Assembly: GCA_910589145.1 (NCBI GenBank)
Contig: CAJUSD010000007.1
Coordinates: 42,044 to 106,043 of the forward strand
Direction: 5' to 3'
Source: an uncultured Oscillospiraceae bacterium
GTDB taxonomy: Bacteria > Bacillota > Clostridia > Oscillospirales > Ruminococcaceae
Length of the DNA stretch: 64,000 nucleotides
Positions 51,969-61,218 of the stretch are shown here, in pieces; positions within the stretch are counted from its first letter, which is position 1; each line of letters opens with the position of its first letter. The position numbers were made by a program, and so were the translations under genes. The notes below the pieces were generated by a model that searched no databases, had not been told where the DNA came from, and was given only the letters and a program-made list of their open reading frames with translations.

Positions 51969-52931
51969 TTAGAACAATGTGCTTTCATCCCCGCCCACAA
52001 TAGAAGCAATTTTATTAGTAGCCAGGACGAAAACCAATCCGACCACCGATTTAAAAAGCCCGATTGCGGTGCCGTAGGAATAGTTCATCTCTTGAAGGCC
52101 CTTTTTGTAGACGTAGGTATCAATAATCTCAGCCTTATCCAAAACGGCAGAGTTCATCATGTTGAAAATCTGGTCAAAGCCTGCGTTGAGAATAGATCCG
52201 ACGCTGAGAATCAGCATAATCACTATGACATTGGAGATAGCCGGAAGGGAAATGTGCCACATTTGTTTAAGTTTGCCCGCTCCGTCCAAAACAGCAGCCT
52301 CGTAAAGCTGAGGATCCACGCCGGACAAAGCAGCAGTATAAATAACACTGTTCCAGCCCAAAGTCTGCCAGATGCCAGTAATAACAACAATCTTTACAAA
52401 GGTATTGCCGTCCCCAAGGAAAACGGTAGGCTGTCCGCCGAAAATTTGAACCAGGTAATTAAAAGGACCATCTAGGGAGAACAAATTGATGAAAATACTG
52501 GAAAGGACAACCCATGAAACGAAATAGGGGAGAAAGGAGAAGGCTTGAGCGACTTTTTTATACTTCTGGTTGGTAATCTCGTTTAAGAGAAGGGCGAAAA
52601 TAACAGGAATGGGAAACCCAAAGATCAGTTTGCTGAAACTGATGACAACCGTATTGCGCAGAGCCTGAAGGAAAAACTTATCCTGAAAAGCCTGCCGGAA
52701 GTACTTCAATCCCACAAACTCACCGCTGAGTATGCCGCCGGTAAAACTAAATTCCCGAAATGCCAAACCTATACCGTACATTGGCATATAGTGGAAAAAA
52801 AACAGACAGACGAGGCCGGGAATAAGCATTAGGTAAAAGACACGGTAACTCCAAATGTGTTTGCATTTTTGGGCGAACCCAGACTGTTGATTTTGTGTGC
52901 GGGCGGCGGGCGCTGACTTACTCAAAGCCAT
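51969..52931 (-). CDS. Sugar ABC transporter permease (LplB-like, second system)
   Basis: The product is 320 aa with six membrane segments and EAA loop YEAAVLDGAGKLKQMWHISLPAISN. It starts the operon. AAAGGAGG lies only 2 nt before the ATG at 52931 and 8 nt before a TTG at 52925, so the real start could be either; the sequence MALSKS or LSKS begins a soluble N-terminal tail. Downstream genes are the partner permease, the lipoprotein and the GHL6 glycosidase. Confidence 0.9.
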   Translation of the reverse strand: MALSKSAPAARTQNQQSGFAQKCKHIWSYRVFYLMLIPGLVCLFFFHYMPMYGIGLAFREFSFTGGILSGEFVGLKYFRQAFQDKFFLQALRNTVVISFSKLIFGFPIPVIFALLLNEITNQKYKKVAQAFSFLPYFVSWVVLSSIFINLFSLDGPFNYLVQIFGGQPTVFLGDGNTFVKIVVITGIWQTLGWNSVIYTAALSGVDPQLYEAAVLDGAGKLKQMWHISLPAISNVIVIMLILSVGSILNAGFDQIFNMMNSAVLDKAEIIDTYVYKKGLQEMNYSYGTAIGLFKSVVGLVFVLATNKIASIVGGDESTLF

Positions 52932-53031
52932 TACCTCCTTTATTAAGATTAATATGATACAGTTCAGAGGGAGAAGCACCTCAAAAACTGTCACAATCGT
53001 TTTAAGTAAAAGTTCCCTATGGAATGGTATT

Positions 53032-53061
53032 ATTGTAGCATTTTTATGGGTAAATTGTCAA
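53032..53061 (-). promoter_or_regulatory. Promoter of the second CUT1 operon
   Basis: On the minus strand, TTGACA (53056-53061), 18-nt spacer and TACAAT (53032-53037), about 95 nt before the first permease. Confidence 0.78.
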
Positions 53062-53480
53062 TCACCCATTCAAAATTTTTTCACAAAAAAGGACAAATGT
53101 TAATTAAAATCATATATTTAAGCAGTAAATTAGTATTAATACTACTGTTTAGATGCTTAAAAATCATTTTCATTCATTTTTTACGACAAATATTCATTAA
53201 AAAAGATAAATACAAAAGTATAATAATATTCACTTTTATAAAAAGCAAAATTAAAGAGAAAGTATCCAGACTGCCTATTTAAAATAAAATTTGAAATGAA
53301 GATAATTTTTTGTTCTTTCTACTTTAGTTGATTTATCATTTACAAAATCCTTTCACAGAATAACTATAAAATAATCAAATATAACTGATAAAATGAACTT
53401 TTTTTACATATGATATTTTGATGATTATATTAAACGTATGTTTTTTAAATAGATAAATACACACATTTTATTGGTTCTTT

Positions 53481-53666
53481 TTAAGAAAAATCAACTTTCA
53501 ATTTTACAGCTTTTCCAAAAATAATTCCTTTCAATGCTTTTTTAAGCGGTGCATCATATATAACTGAAAAAACAGGCCAACAAATTTCTATATGATTGGA
53601 ATATTTGAAAACAAACGGTACAATTCCATCAAAAATCCATAACAATTGTACTTGAGTAAAATACAA
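53481..53666 (-). CDS. Possible small protein or gene remnant, TTG start
   Basis: The frame is open for 61 codons in otherwise stop-rich DNA, starting at a TTG with AAGGA 7 nt upstream. The C-terminal half (NHIEICWPVFSVIYDAPLKKALKGIIFGKAVKLKVDFS) looks protein-like rather than random, with alternating aromatic and charged residues, and could be the C-terminus of a larger degraded enzyme. No family is recognised. A real small protein or a fragment are both possible. Confidence 0.3.
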   Translation of the reverse strand: MYFTQVQLLWIFDGIVPFVFKYSNHIEICWPVFSVIYDAPLKKALKGIIFGKAVKLKVDFS

Positions 53667-53957
53667 TTTTTTATCCTTACTCTAATAGAAAAATTTCTTA
53701 TTTATTATTAAAAATCATATTTTTGTTTAGGTTTTAATTCTGAAATTCTTTAAGAGCATGACATTATCTGATGAATACATTCTTTTAAAAAGAGAAAAAA
53801 CTTTTATATACTCCATATTTTGATGAAAATTGTACAACTCTAAATGGCTGTATATTTGGGCAAGTTGTATTTATATAAAGGACAGAAAAGATATTGGTAT
53901 TTATAATTACTTGTAATTATCACCCTAATTGTATTTGTTAAAGATATATTTGCTGAC

Positions 53958-53986
53958 TTGATAGATTGCCGTCTGCATGATACAAT
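53958..53986 (+). promoter_or_regulatory. Promoter of the SNF2 helicase gene
   Basis: TTGATA (53958-53963), 17-nt spacer and TACAAT (53981-53986), 38 nt before the ATG. Confidence 0.72.
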
Positions 53987-54024
53987 AGAGGGAAAGCGAA
54001 CGCAAATGGGCAGGAGGCTTTAAA

Positions 54025-57000
54025 ATGGCATTAACCAAATCCTCTATCAAAAATTTCACTTCAAATCCATCGGATTTTTTTGCAGGCTGTATGGATTACC
54101 AATCCAAGGGAGTATACTCTTACCGCTGCCTTGAAAAAGAGGAAGGGCTAATAGAAATTTCATCTAATGTTTTGGATGGAATGCACCAATCATACAGCGT
54201 AACGATAGGGCTTGTCCAGGACAGGCCAAAATGGTATCAATGCGGATGTTCCAAGACAAGGGAAGAAAAAGGTTTATGCCGGCATGGAGTCGCCCTGCTG
54301 CTTCGGTATTGTGATGAAGAAATCATTAAGTCTCTTACTTATACCCCAACGCTGGAAAAAGATTCAGAAAGTTCTGAAAAGCGGAAAGCGGATATCCCAA
54401 AATCCCGCCGGACAGATTACCATGCCCTGCGGATGATGGAACGGTATCGCAGTAAGGAGGACGGTCAAACTCTGGCAGGTTCTATACAGGAAGAGGAAAA
54501 ATTAACAGTGCGGCTATGCCTTACAACAGATACATCCAGCCATCCGCAATTATATATGACATTGGGAAACCGCCGCCCTTATATTGTAAAAGATATTGCA
54601 AAGTTCTGCATAAACATGGAAACCAGTCAAAAAGAATCCTATGGGAAAAACCTTGAAGTAATTCATCATATGGATTCTTTTTTGCCGGAGTCACAGGAAC
54701 TTGTAAAATTTGTACTGGACAAATTTGAGGACTGCCGGAGGTACCGCTTTTGGACAGCAGGCACGGAAATAGAGAAAAGATATCTGCCGCTGTCGCCGTC
54801 AGCCCTGGATCAGCTTATGGACTTGTATATTTCCAGGGGATATCCTGTATTATACCGCGATGAAATTCAGCATACAGAGAGCGAATATCCATTAATCAAC
54901 AGCAATCCTGAAATAGAAGTTTCCGTACGGGGCTCGTCATCTGGATTTACATTCAGCACCGTTTCATATAAAGTGCTACAAGGGGAAAGACATTGTTGTA
55001 TTTTGATAAAAGACAAAATTTATTTTTGTACAGAACAATTCAGCAGAAAAGCAGTGGAATTTTTACGGGCAGTCAGCCAGTCGGAAGGATACTTATATAT
55101 TTCTCATGAAGATATGCCGCCGTTTTGCAGCGATGTATTCCCGGAGGTGCAGGACATATTGAATTTTACAGGGGACACAGATCGGATGGAGATGTTTTTC
55201 CCCGATCCATTGGAGGTTGAATTTTTTCTGGATGCTCCAAGCCGTTCAAGGATTACAGCTAAAGTTGTATACCGTTACGGGAAGGAGGAGCTAAACCCTT
55301 ATCTTGAGCCCCCGCCCAAAATAGAAGGCAAAAGAGATCCCCGCGGGGAATTTAAAATGAAGATATTAACACAGAAGCAGTTCCCTTATATAGAACCGGA
55401 TCACAGCCATCTTTATCTGGAAGGGGACGACAAGGACATTTACCAATTTATATCCGAAGGGCTTCCCATTTTGATGCAGACAGCTTCTGTGCATGTTACC
55501 GACCGGTTCAGCAGCATTGGGATGCTCCCCCCGCCCAAGGTTTCTGTTGGGGTGCGTATGGACAGCAGCCTGTTGGAAATGGAAATTGATACCGGTGAAT
55601 TTCCATTGGAGGAATTAACTGAGGTTCTGCAAGCGTACCGGATGGGGCAAAAATACTACCGCCTTACTGACGGCAGGTTTTTGCAGTTAGAGGATAATGC
55701 GGTTGGAGGGCTGTCCCAGTTGGTGGATGGGTTGGATTTAACGAGGGAACAGCTCAGGGAACATGCTGTTCGTATTCCTAAATACCGGGCGTTATATCTG
55801 GATCGGGTTCTCAGCGGTCAGGAGGACATTATTCTAAGCCGTGACCGATATTACCGCAGCTTAATACGGGAAATGAGGGATGTGGCAGACAGCGAATTTG
55901 AAATTCCAGACTCTCTAAAAAACATCCTCCGAAATTATCAGAAGGCAGGGTTTCGCTGGCTGCGCACCATGGAGACCTATCATTTCGGCGGAATATTGGC
56001 GGACGATATGGGCCTTGGAAAAACCCTTCAGGTAATTGCTTTGCTGCTCTCCTATATTGACAAGGAAGAAAATGAGGGGCGGCTTCCTTCCTTGGTGGTT
56101 TGTCCAACCTCCCTTGTATATAACTGGGAAAGTGAAATTCGGCGGTTTGCTCCGTCTCTGCGCGTACTGACCGTTACCGGGGACACATCCCAGCGCCGGG
56201 AAGCAATCTGCCATATAGATCAATTTGATGTAATTGTTACCTCCTACGACCTGCTAAAACGTGACGTTCCTCTTTATGAGGATTACTCTTTTCAATACCA
56301 CATCATTGATGAAGCGCAATACATTAAAAACCACACCACCCAAAACGCCAAGTCAGTGAAAGCAATTAAAAGCCGTCAGCGCTTTGCTCTAACAGGGACT
56401 CCTGTTGAAAACTGTTTAAGCGAACTTTGGAGTATTTTTGATTTTCTAATGCCTGGATTCCTTTATAACTACAATCGTTTCCGGGAAAAGTTTGAGGCTC
56501 CCATTGTTAAGAGCAAAGATGGAAAGGCTTTGGAGCAGTTAAGCAAAATGGTTCTTCCCTTTGTTCTGCGCCGTATGAAAAAAGACGTTTTGAAAGAACT
56601 TCCCAACAAAACAGAGACAATCCTTTATGCCACCTTATCCGATGAACAGAGAAAGGTTTATCTGGCTTATGCTGTTCAAGCACGCCAACAGATTCAACAG
56701 GACATGGCTGCCTCCAACACCGGAAACCATATTATTTTTTTGTCCATGCTTACCAGGCTGCGTCAACTGTGCTGTGATCCCGCCCTGTGTCTGGAAAATT
56801 ATTCTGGAAATGGAGCGAAGGAAGATGTTTGCATTGAACTGATACGTTCTGCTAAAGAGGGCGGCCATAAGGTATTGCTGTTTTCACAATTTACTTCTAT
56901 GCTTACAATACTGGAAAAACGGCTTGAAAAAGAAAAAATCCGTTTTTTTACCTTGAAAGGCTCTACCTCCCAGGAAAACCGTAACAGGATGGTCAATCAG

Positions 57001-57327
57001 TTTAACCGGGACGACACGGATGTTTTCCTTATCTCCCTAAAGGCAGGTGGAACTGGGCTCAATTTAACAGCCGCTGATGTTGTCATTCATTATGACCCCT
57101 GGTGGAATCTTTCTGCACAAAATCAAGCCACTGACCGTGCATACCGCATTGGGCAGAAAAACAGCGTTCAGGTTTACAAACTGATTGCAAAAGACACCAT
57201 TGAGGAAAAAATCTGCAAAATGCAGGAAGCGAAACAGGAATTGGCAGAATCCATTATTCAGGCTGTGGATAACGAGGGGGCTATTACTCGTATGAGCAGT
57301 GAACAACTTATGGAAATTTTGGAATAG
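54025..57327 (+). CDS. SWIM-domain SNF2-family helicase/ATPase
   Basis: The product is 1100 aa. A SWIM zinc motif (CGC...CRHG, about residues 73-88) at the N-terminus is followed by a bacterial SNF2-associated region. The SNF2 motor has DDMGLGKTLQ (Walker A, about 659-668), DEAQYIKN (about 761), LTGTPVEN, and in the second lobe SLKAGGTGLNLTAADVVIHYDPWWNLSAQNQATDRAYRIGQ. These are translocases that remodel protein-DNA or transcription complexes; their bacterial role is poorly known. GCAGGAGGC precedes the ATG. It is followed by an acetyltransferase gene 19 nt downstream. No restriction or defence partner is visible, so a housekeeping role is as likely as a defence one. Confidence 0.93.
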   Translation: MALTKSSIKNFTSNPSDFFAGCMDYQSKGVYSYRCLEKEEGLIEISSNVLDGMHQSYSVTIGLVQDRPKWYQCGCSKTREEKGLCRHGVALLLRYCDEEIIKSLTYTPTLEKDSESSEKRKADIPKSRRTDYHALRMMERYRSKEDGQTLAGSIQEEEKLTVRLCLTTDTSSHPQLYMTLGNRRPYIVKDIAKFCINMETSQKESYGKNLEVIHHMDSFLPESQELVKFVLDKFEDCRRYRFWTAGTEIEKRYLPLSPSALDQLMDLYISRGYPVLYRDEIQHTESEYPLINSNPEIEVSVRGSSSGFTFSTVSYKVLQGERHCCILIKDKIYFCTEQFSRKAVEFLRAVSQSEGYLYISHEDMPPFCSDVFPEVQDILNFTGDTDRMEMFFPDPLEVEFFLDAPSRSRITAKVVYRYGKEELNPYLEPPPKIEGKRDPRGEFKMKILTQKQFPYIEPDHSHLYLEGDDKDIYQFISEGLPILMQTASVHVTDRFSSIGMLPPPKVSVGVRMDSSLLEMEIDTGEFPLEELTEVLQAYRMGQKYYRLTDGRFLQLEDNAVGGLSQLVDGLDLTREQLREHAVRIPKYRALYLDRVLSGQEDIILSRDRYYRSLIREMRDVADSEFEIPDSLKNILRNYQKAGFRWLRTMETYHFGGILADDMGLGKTLQVIALLLSYIDKEENEGRLPSLVVCPTSLVYNWESEIRRFAPSLRVLTVTGDTSQRREAICHIDQFDVIVTSYDLLKRDVPLYEDYSFQYHIIDEAQYIKNHTTQNAKSVKAIKSRQRFALTGTPVENCLSELWSIFDFLMPGFLYNYNRFREKFEAPIVKSKDGKALEQLSKMVLPFVLRRMKKDVLKELPNKTETILYATLSDEQRKVYLAYAVQARQQIQQDMAASNTGNHIIFLSMLTRLRQLCCDPALCLENYSGNGAKEDVCIELIRSAKEGGHKVLLFSQFTSMLTILEKRLEKEKIRFFTLKGSTSQENRNRMVNQFNRDDTDVFLISLKAGGTGLNLTAADVVIHYDPWWNLSAQNQATDRAYRIGQKNSVQVYKLIAKDTIEEKICKMQEAKQELAESIIQAVDNEGAITRMSSEQLMEILE

Positions 57328-57346
57328 GAATTGGAGATGGTTTACT

Positions 57347-57868
57347 ATGGTTTTGCCTACTCTTAATTCGTCTAGGCTGCGTATTCGGGATTGGAAAGCT
57401 TCCGATGTTCCAGCGCTTTGGAACTTCGCCAAAGATCCCAGGGTAGGCCCCTCTGCCGGATGGCGTTCACATTGTTCTTTGGAAGACTCTGCCAATGCTA
57501 TGTCGGTTTACCGGCAGCTCGGAATATGGGCTGTTGCATTGAGGGAAAATGATTTGGTGATTGGAACATTGGAACTTACAGACGATAAGAGAAGGAAAGG
57601 TCTCAGAACGTTGGAACTGGGATATGCTCTTTCTCCTTCGTATTGGGGAAGGGGATTGATGTCCGAAGCGGTTAGGACTGCTTTAGGATATGTTTTTTAT
57701 GTTAAGGATGTTCAGATGGTCAGTGCATACTGCCAGCCAGAGAATGTAAGGTCTATTCAATTGCTGGAAAGCTGCGGATTCCGATATGAGGGAACATTAA
57801 GGGGAATGTTCAGAAGATTTGACGGGGCGGCGCTGGATATGAGGTGTTATTCGATTTTGCCGGAATAA
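57347..57868 (+). CDS. GNAT-family N-acetyltransferase (RimJ-like)
   Basis: The product is 173 aa. It matches RimJ/RimL-type acetyltransferases: SSRLRIRDWKASDVPALWNFAKDPRVG at the N-terminus, LELGYALSPSYWGRGLMSEAVRTAL with the acetyl-CoA loop, and PENVRSIQLLESCGFRYEGTLRG. It acetylates a protein N-terminus or small amine. The ATG at 57347 follows GGAG at 10 nt spacing, 19 nt after the helicase stop, so it is probably co-transcribed. Confidence 0.92.
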   Translation: MVLPTLNSSRLRIRDWKASDVPALWNFAKDPRVGPSAGWRSHCSLEDSANAMSVYRQLGIWAVALRENDLVIGTLELTDDKRRKGLRTLELGYALSPSYWGRGLMSEAVRTALGYVFYVKDVQMVSAYCQPENVRSIQLLESCGFRYEGTLRGMFRRFDGAALDMRCYSILPE

Positions 57869-57870
57869 AG

Positions 57871-57920
57871 CGTATATACGTTTTCAGCCTATTCCCATAC
57901 AGCTGAAAAGATGGTATACT
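57871..57920 (+). promoter_or_regulatory. Palindrome and promoter before the sialidase-fold/lectin gene
   Basis: The palindrome CGTATATACG (57871-57880) precedes a candidate promoter TTCCCA (57892-57897), 17-nt spacer, TATACT (57915-57920). The palindrome might be an operator; no regulator is adjacent. Confidence 0.45.
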
Positions 57921-57957
57921 ATATTTATTTAAGAAATTTTTATCAAAGGAGGCACAC

Positions 57958-59814
57958 ATGACCTATAAGGAACGTCGGACAGCAAACGATCCTATCCGCA
58001 TTCTAGGTACAGAAAAGGCGGATATCCGTCAATATGACGGTGGGCTGCGGCATATTCGCGGCATAAAAAGCTACCAAGCAGTACGCGCTTGCCGAAGTAA
58101 ACCGGAAATGCAGGATGGTTATGGATTTACCTATAATCATGCTGCTATGCTCGCCTACTGGAATGAACATTTTTTGTTGGAATATCTCAGCAACCCGGTC
58201 AGCGAGCACGCAGGGGATTCCCATACCCTTCTCGTTATATCGCCGGATGGAATCCATTGGGAAAAGCCGCAGGTCATTTTTCCGGAATATTGGCTTACAG
58301 CAGAACATTACCAGGGGCCGAAAAAGGAACTTCTTCCCAAAGGGGAAAAGTTTTGTTCTGTCATGCACCAACGGTGCGGTTTTTACCAAACATCCCAAGG
58401 TAAACTGTTGATAACTGGATTTTATGGTATCAGCCCCGCTCCAAATGTTGCGCCAAATAATGGCTGGGGAATAGGCAGGGTAGTTCGGGAAATTTATAAA
58501 GATTTCACCTTTTCCCCTATTTATTTTATTCGGTATAATGAACCAGCAGGTTATAGCCGTTCCACCGCTGATGGTTTCCCGTATTTTGAGGAAAGCCCGG
58601 ATCAGGGCTTTGTAGAAGCTTGCCGGGAGCTTCTTGCCGATAAAGTTATGATCCAGCAATGGTGGGAAGAGCAGCGTTTTGATACAGAACTTTTTACGCA
58701 GCACGGGGGACAGGCCCTCTGTACATATACTGACCAGGAGGGGAATATTGTTGGGGTTTACAAACATGGTTTATGTACAGTTTCAGAGGATAAAGGTGAA
58801 AGCTGGTCTCAGCCGGTCCGCTGTTTGTCTTTGGAGACTTCTACAGGGAAGGTTTGGGGACAACGTACATCGGATGGAAAATATGCTTTAGTTTATAATC
58901 CCTCTACAGATTCTATGCACCGCTGGCCCTTAGCAGTGGTAACAGGAGACGATGGCCATACATTCAGTGATATGCTGGCTGTTACGACAGAAGTTGCCCC
59001 TTCCCGTTATGAAGGTTATACAAAAAATTTTGGGCCGCAGTATATACGTGGAATTATGGAAGGCATTACCCAACCAAAAGATGGCAGTATGTGGATTACA
59101 TACAGCGTCAATAAGGAAGATATCTGGGTAACGCATATTGCCGTTCCAATTACAGGACGCCAGGTTTCAGATTTTCAGGAAGATTTTTCCGCGTCAGAGC
59201 CAGGTGGGGAAGTTTCTGGATGGAATATTTATTCTCCGCTGTGGGCGCCTGTGGAACTTGTAAAAAAGGATGGCAAAACTGTCCTGTCGTTAAGTGATAC
59301 TGACCCATATGACCGGGCAAAAGCGGAAAGAACCATCCCAGAAGCACAGGCAGGTTCTGTTATGTTCCGGGTTATGGCGGAAGCTGTTGGAAACGCCCCC
59401 ATGCTGATTGAATTTCAGGACCACAAAGGTGCTGTACCCATAAAGATTTCCTTTTGTCCAGATGGAATAGTTCGGGTAAAGGGAAACGGGGTGTATCATG
59501 ATCTCTTTTCCTGCCAATTTGGAATGTGGTATGATTTCACAGTTTCTTATGATTGTGTCTCTGCCGGGTATACAGCAGCGGTTTCCTGCAAAGGGGAGGA
59601 GTTTTTTAGAAAGGAATTTCCCTTCAGCCAGTCTGTTGAAACCGTTGAACGAATTCTTTTTGCCACAAAGGGCTGCGTAAATACGCAGGATCTGGAGGCC
59701 AGCGGCAAATTCTGCACCATCGGCGATCTGCCGGATTCTGATTCTCCCGCTCCGCTTTCCCGCTTGTTAATAAGTTCCTTATCCGTTTATACAGAGGTGA
59801 AAGCCGATGAATAA
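57958..59814 (+). CDS. Sialidase-fold protein with C-terminal lectin-like domain
   Basis: The product is 618 aa without a signal peptide. The first 400 residues have beta-propeller features with Asp-box-like segments SPDGIHWEKPQ, SEDKGESWSQP and GDDGHTFSD. The C-terminal 200 residues (EDFSASEPGGEVSGWNIYSP... SVMFRVMAEAVGNAPMLIEFQDHKG) resemble a concanavalin/laminin-G-like jelly roll. It is not close to the propeller protein at 17360. Probably a glycoside hydrolase of undefined specificity. AGGAGG lies 5 nt before the ATG. It is followed by an iron alcohol dehydrogenase and a GH28, a likely degradative unit. Confidence 0.75.
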   Translation: MTYKERRTANDPIRILGTEKADIRQYDGGLRHIRGIKSYQAVRACRSKPEMQDGYGFTYNHAAMLAYWNEHFLLEYLSNPVSEHAGDSHTLLVISPDGIHWEKPQVIFPEYWLTAEHYQGPKKELLPKGEKFCSVMHQRCGFYQTSQGKLLITGFYGISPAPNVAPNNGWGIGRVVREIYKDFTFSPIYFIRYNEPAGYSRSTADGFPYFEESPDQGFVEACRELLADKVMIQQWWEEQRFDTELFTQHGGQALCTYTDQEGNIVGVYKHGLCTVSEDKGESWSQPVRCLSLETSTGKVWGQRTSDGKYALVYNPSTDSMHRWPLAVVTGDDGHTFSDMLAVTTEVAPSRYEGYTKNFGPQYIRGIMEGITQPKDGSMWITYSVNKEDIWVTHIAVPITGRQVSDFQEDFSASEPGGEVSGWNIYSPLWAPVELVKKDGKTVLSLSDTDPYDRAKAERTIPEAQAGSVMFRVMAEAVGNAPMLIEFQDHKGAVPIKISFCPDGIVRVKGNGVYHDLFSCQFGMWYDFTVSYDCVSAGYTAAVSCKGEEFFRKEFPFSQSVETVERILFATKGCVNTQDLEASGKFCTIGDLPDSDSPAPLSRLLISSLSVYTEVKADE

Positions 59815-59873
59815 AACGCTCCCTATACCGCGAACAAATTTTATAATATTATAATTTAAAGGAGGAAATTTTT

Positions 59874-61067
59874 ATGAATTCATTTGAGTTTTACTCGCCT
59901 ACAAAGGTAATTTTCGGCAAAGGTGTTGAAAACCAAGTTGCTGAGGAAATCCAAAAATGGGGAGGCTCCCGTATCCTGGTACACTTTGGAAGCGGAAGCG
60001 TCAAAAAAAGCGGATTGCTGGACAGAGTTGAAAACTCTTTGAAAAAAGCAGGGCTGTTTTATGTTTTGCTTGGCGGCGCACAGCCTAATCCTCATTTGGC
60101 GCTGGTCCATGAGGGGATTGAACTTGCTCGGAAAGAAAAAATTGATTTTATATTAGCAGTAGGCGGCGGCTCTGCCATGGATTCCGCAAAGGCAATTGCC
60201 CTTGGTGTACCCTATGATGGGGAAGTTTGGGATTTTTATGACCGGAAAAACGTCCCGGTTCAGGCGCTTCCCCATGGAAATATCCCTACCCTTGCTGCGT
60301 CTGGAAGCGAAACCAGCGACAGTTCTGTTATTACAAACGAAGATGGCTGGCTGAAAAAAGGCTATTCTACCCCCTTTAACCGTCCTAAATTTACTTTGAT
60401 GAACCCAGAGCTTTTATATACCCTTCCCCCTTATCAGACTGCCTGCGGAGTTGTTGATATTATGATGCATACTTTGGATCGGTATTTTTCCTATGGCGGG
60501 GTTAATGAAATGACCGATTCTATCGCTGAGGCCCTTCTGCGCAATGTGATCCATTATGGGAAAATTTGTATGGAAGAACCGGAAAACTTTGAAGCCCGTT
60601 CCGAAGTGATGTGGGCGGGAAGTTTGTCCCATAACCATCTGACAGGACTGGGAAAACCTGGCGATTGGTCTCCGCATCAGTTGGAACATGAGCTGGGAGG
60701 TAAATTTGATGTGGCACACGGAGCGGGGTTAGCTGCTATTTGGGGTCCGTGGGCTTACCATGTTTACAAAAATGATGTGAACCGCTTTGTAAGATATGCC
60801 AAAAATGTTTGGGGAATTGACACGAACAGCGGTTCGCCGGAAGAAGTTGCTGTAAAGGGGATTGAAGCAACAAGGGAATTCTTCCATTCCATCGGGATGC
60901 CTATTACCGTTGCTGAAATGTTAGGGCGGAAGATGACCGATGAGGAAATAGAAGACTTAACCATTAAGGCTACTTGGTTTGGAAAACGTACGTTGGGAAA
61001 TTTAATGGTTTTAGATAAGGATGAAATACGTAAGGTTTACCAAGAATCAAATGTGGATAAAATATAA
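59874..61067 (+). CDS. Iron-containing alcohol dehydrogenase
   Basis: The product is 397 aa, group III butanol dehydrogenase (BDH/YqhD)-like. The N-terminus FEFYSPTKVIFGKG is typical, the NAD(P) loop is AVGGGSAMDSAKAIA, and iron ligands are Asp194 and His198 (DIMMHTLD), His267 and His281 (HQLEHELGGKFDVAHG). It reduces aldehydes or oxidises alcohols, with a possible role in disposing of lactaldehyde or glycolaldehyde from deoxy-sugar catabolism. TTAAAGGAGG precedes the ATG, 60 nt after the lectin-domain gene. Confidence 0.93.
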   Translation: MNSFEFYSPTKVIFGKGVENQVAEEIQKWGGSRILVHFGSGSVKKSGLLDRVENSLKKAGLFYVLLGGAQPNPHLALVHEGIELARKEKIDFILAVGGGSAMDSAKAIALGVPYDGEVWDFYDRKNVPVQALPHGNIPTLAASGSETSDSSVITNEDGWLKKGYSTPFNRPKFTLMNPELLYTLPPYQTACGVVDIMMHTLDRYFSYGGVNEMTDSIAEALLRNVIHYGKICMEEPENFEARSEVMWAGSLSHNHLTGLGKPGDWSPHQLEHELGGKFDVAHGAGLAAIWGPWAYHVYKNDVNRFVRYAKNVWGIDTNSGSPEEVAVKGIEATREFFHSIGMPITVAEMLGRKMTDEEIEDLTIKATWFGKRTLGNLMVLDKDEIRKVYQESNVDKI

Positions 61068-61080
61068 ATAAAGAAGATAT

Positions 61081-61156
61081 GCGGGTACAACCTGAGACGG
61101 GTGCAAGTTGTGTTTGCTCATTATCCCAATAAACTGACGATTATATAGACCGTCAG
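61081..61156. repeat. Head fragment of the repeat family and small hairpin
   Basis: GCGGGTACAACCTGAG (61081-61096) resembles the head of copies B and C. It is followed by the hairpin CTGACG/CGTCAG (61134-61139 with 61151-61156). Weak evidence for a degenerate copy. Confidence 0.35.
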
Positions 61157-61218
61157 ACCAAAAGCGGTATCATAAAATTAACTTATCTATAACACAAAAA
61201 CCAAAGGAGCGAATATAC

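Larger units (their letters stand above)
52932..54024. other. 1.1-kb A+T-rich region between divergent genes
   Basis: Only promoters of both flanking units and one 61-codon open frame (53481-53666, minus) are supportable. The stretch 53,090-53,950 is markedly A+T-rich compared with the rest of the window, with many stops in every frame. It looks like decayed or horizontally acquired DNA, or an extended regulatory region. Confidence 0.6.

Noticed and set aside
53019..53282. 87-codon plus-strand open frame in the A+T-rich gap
   Set aside because: Overlaps the promoter of the opposite operon, has no ribosome binding site and a random Lys/Ile-rich composition.
54025..57868. SNF2 helicase plus acetyltransferase as a defence system
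   Set aside because: SWIM-SNF2 proteins occur alone in many Firmicutes; no nuclease, methylase or other defence partner adjoins.
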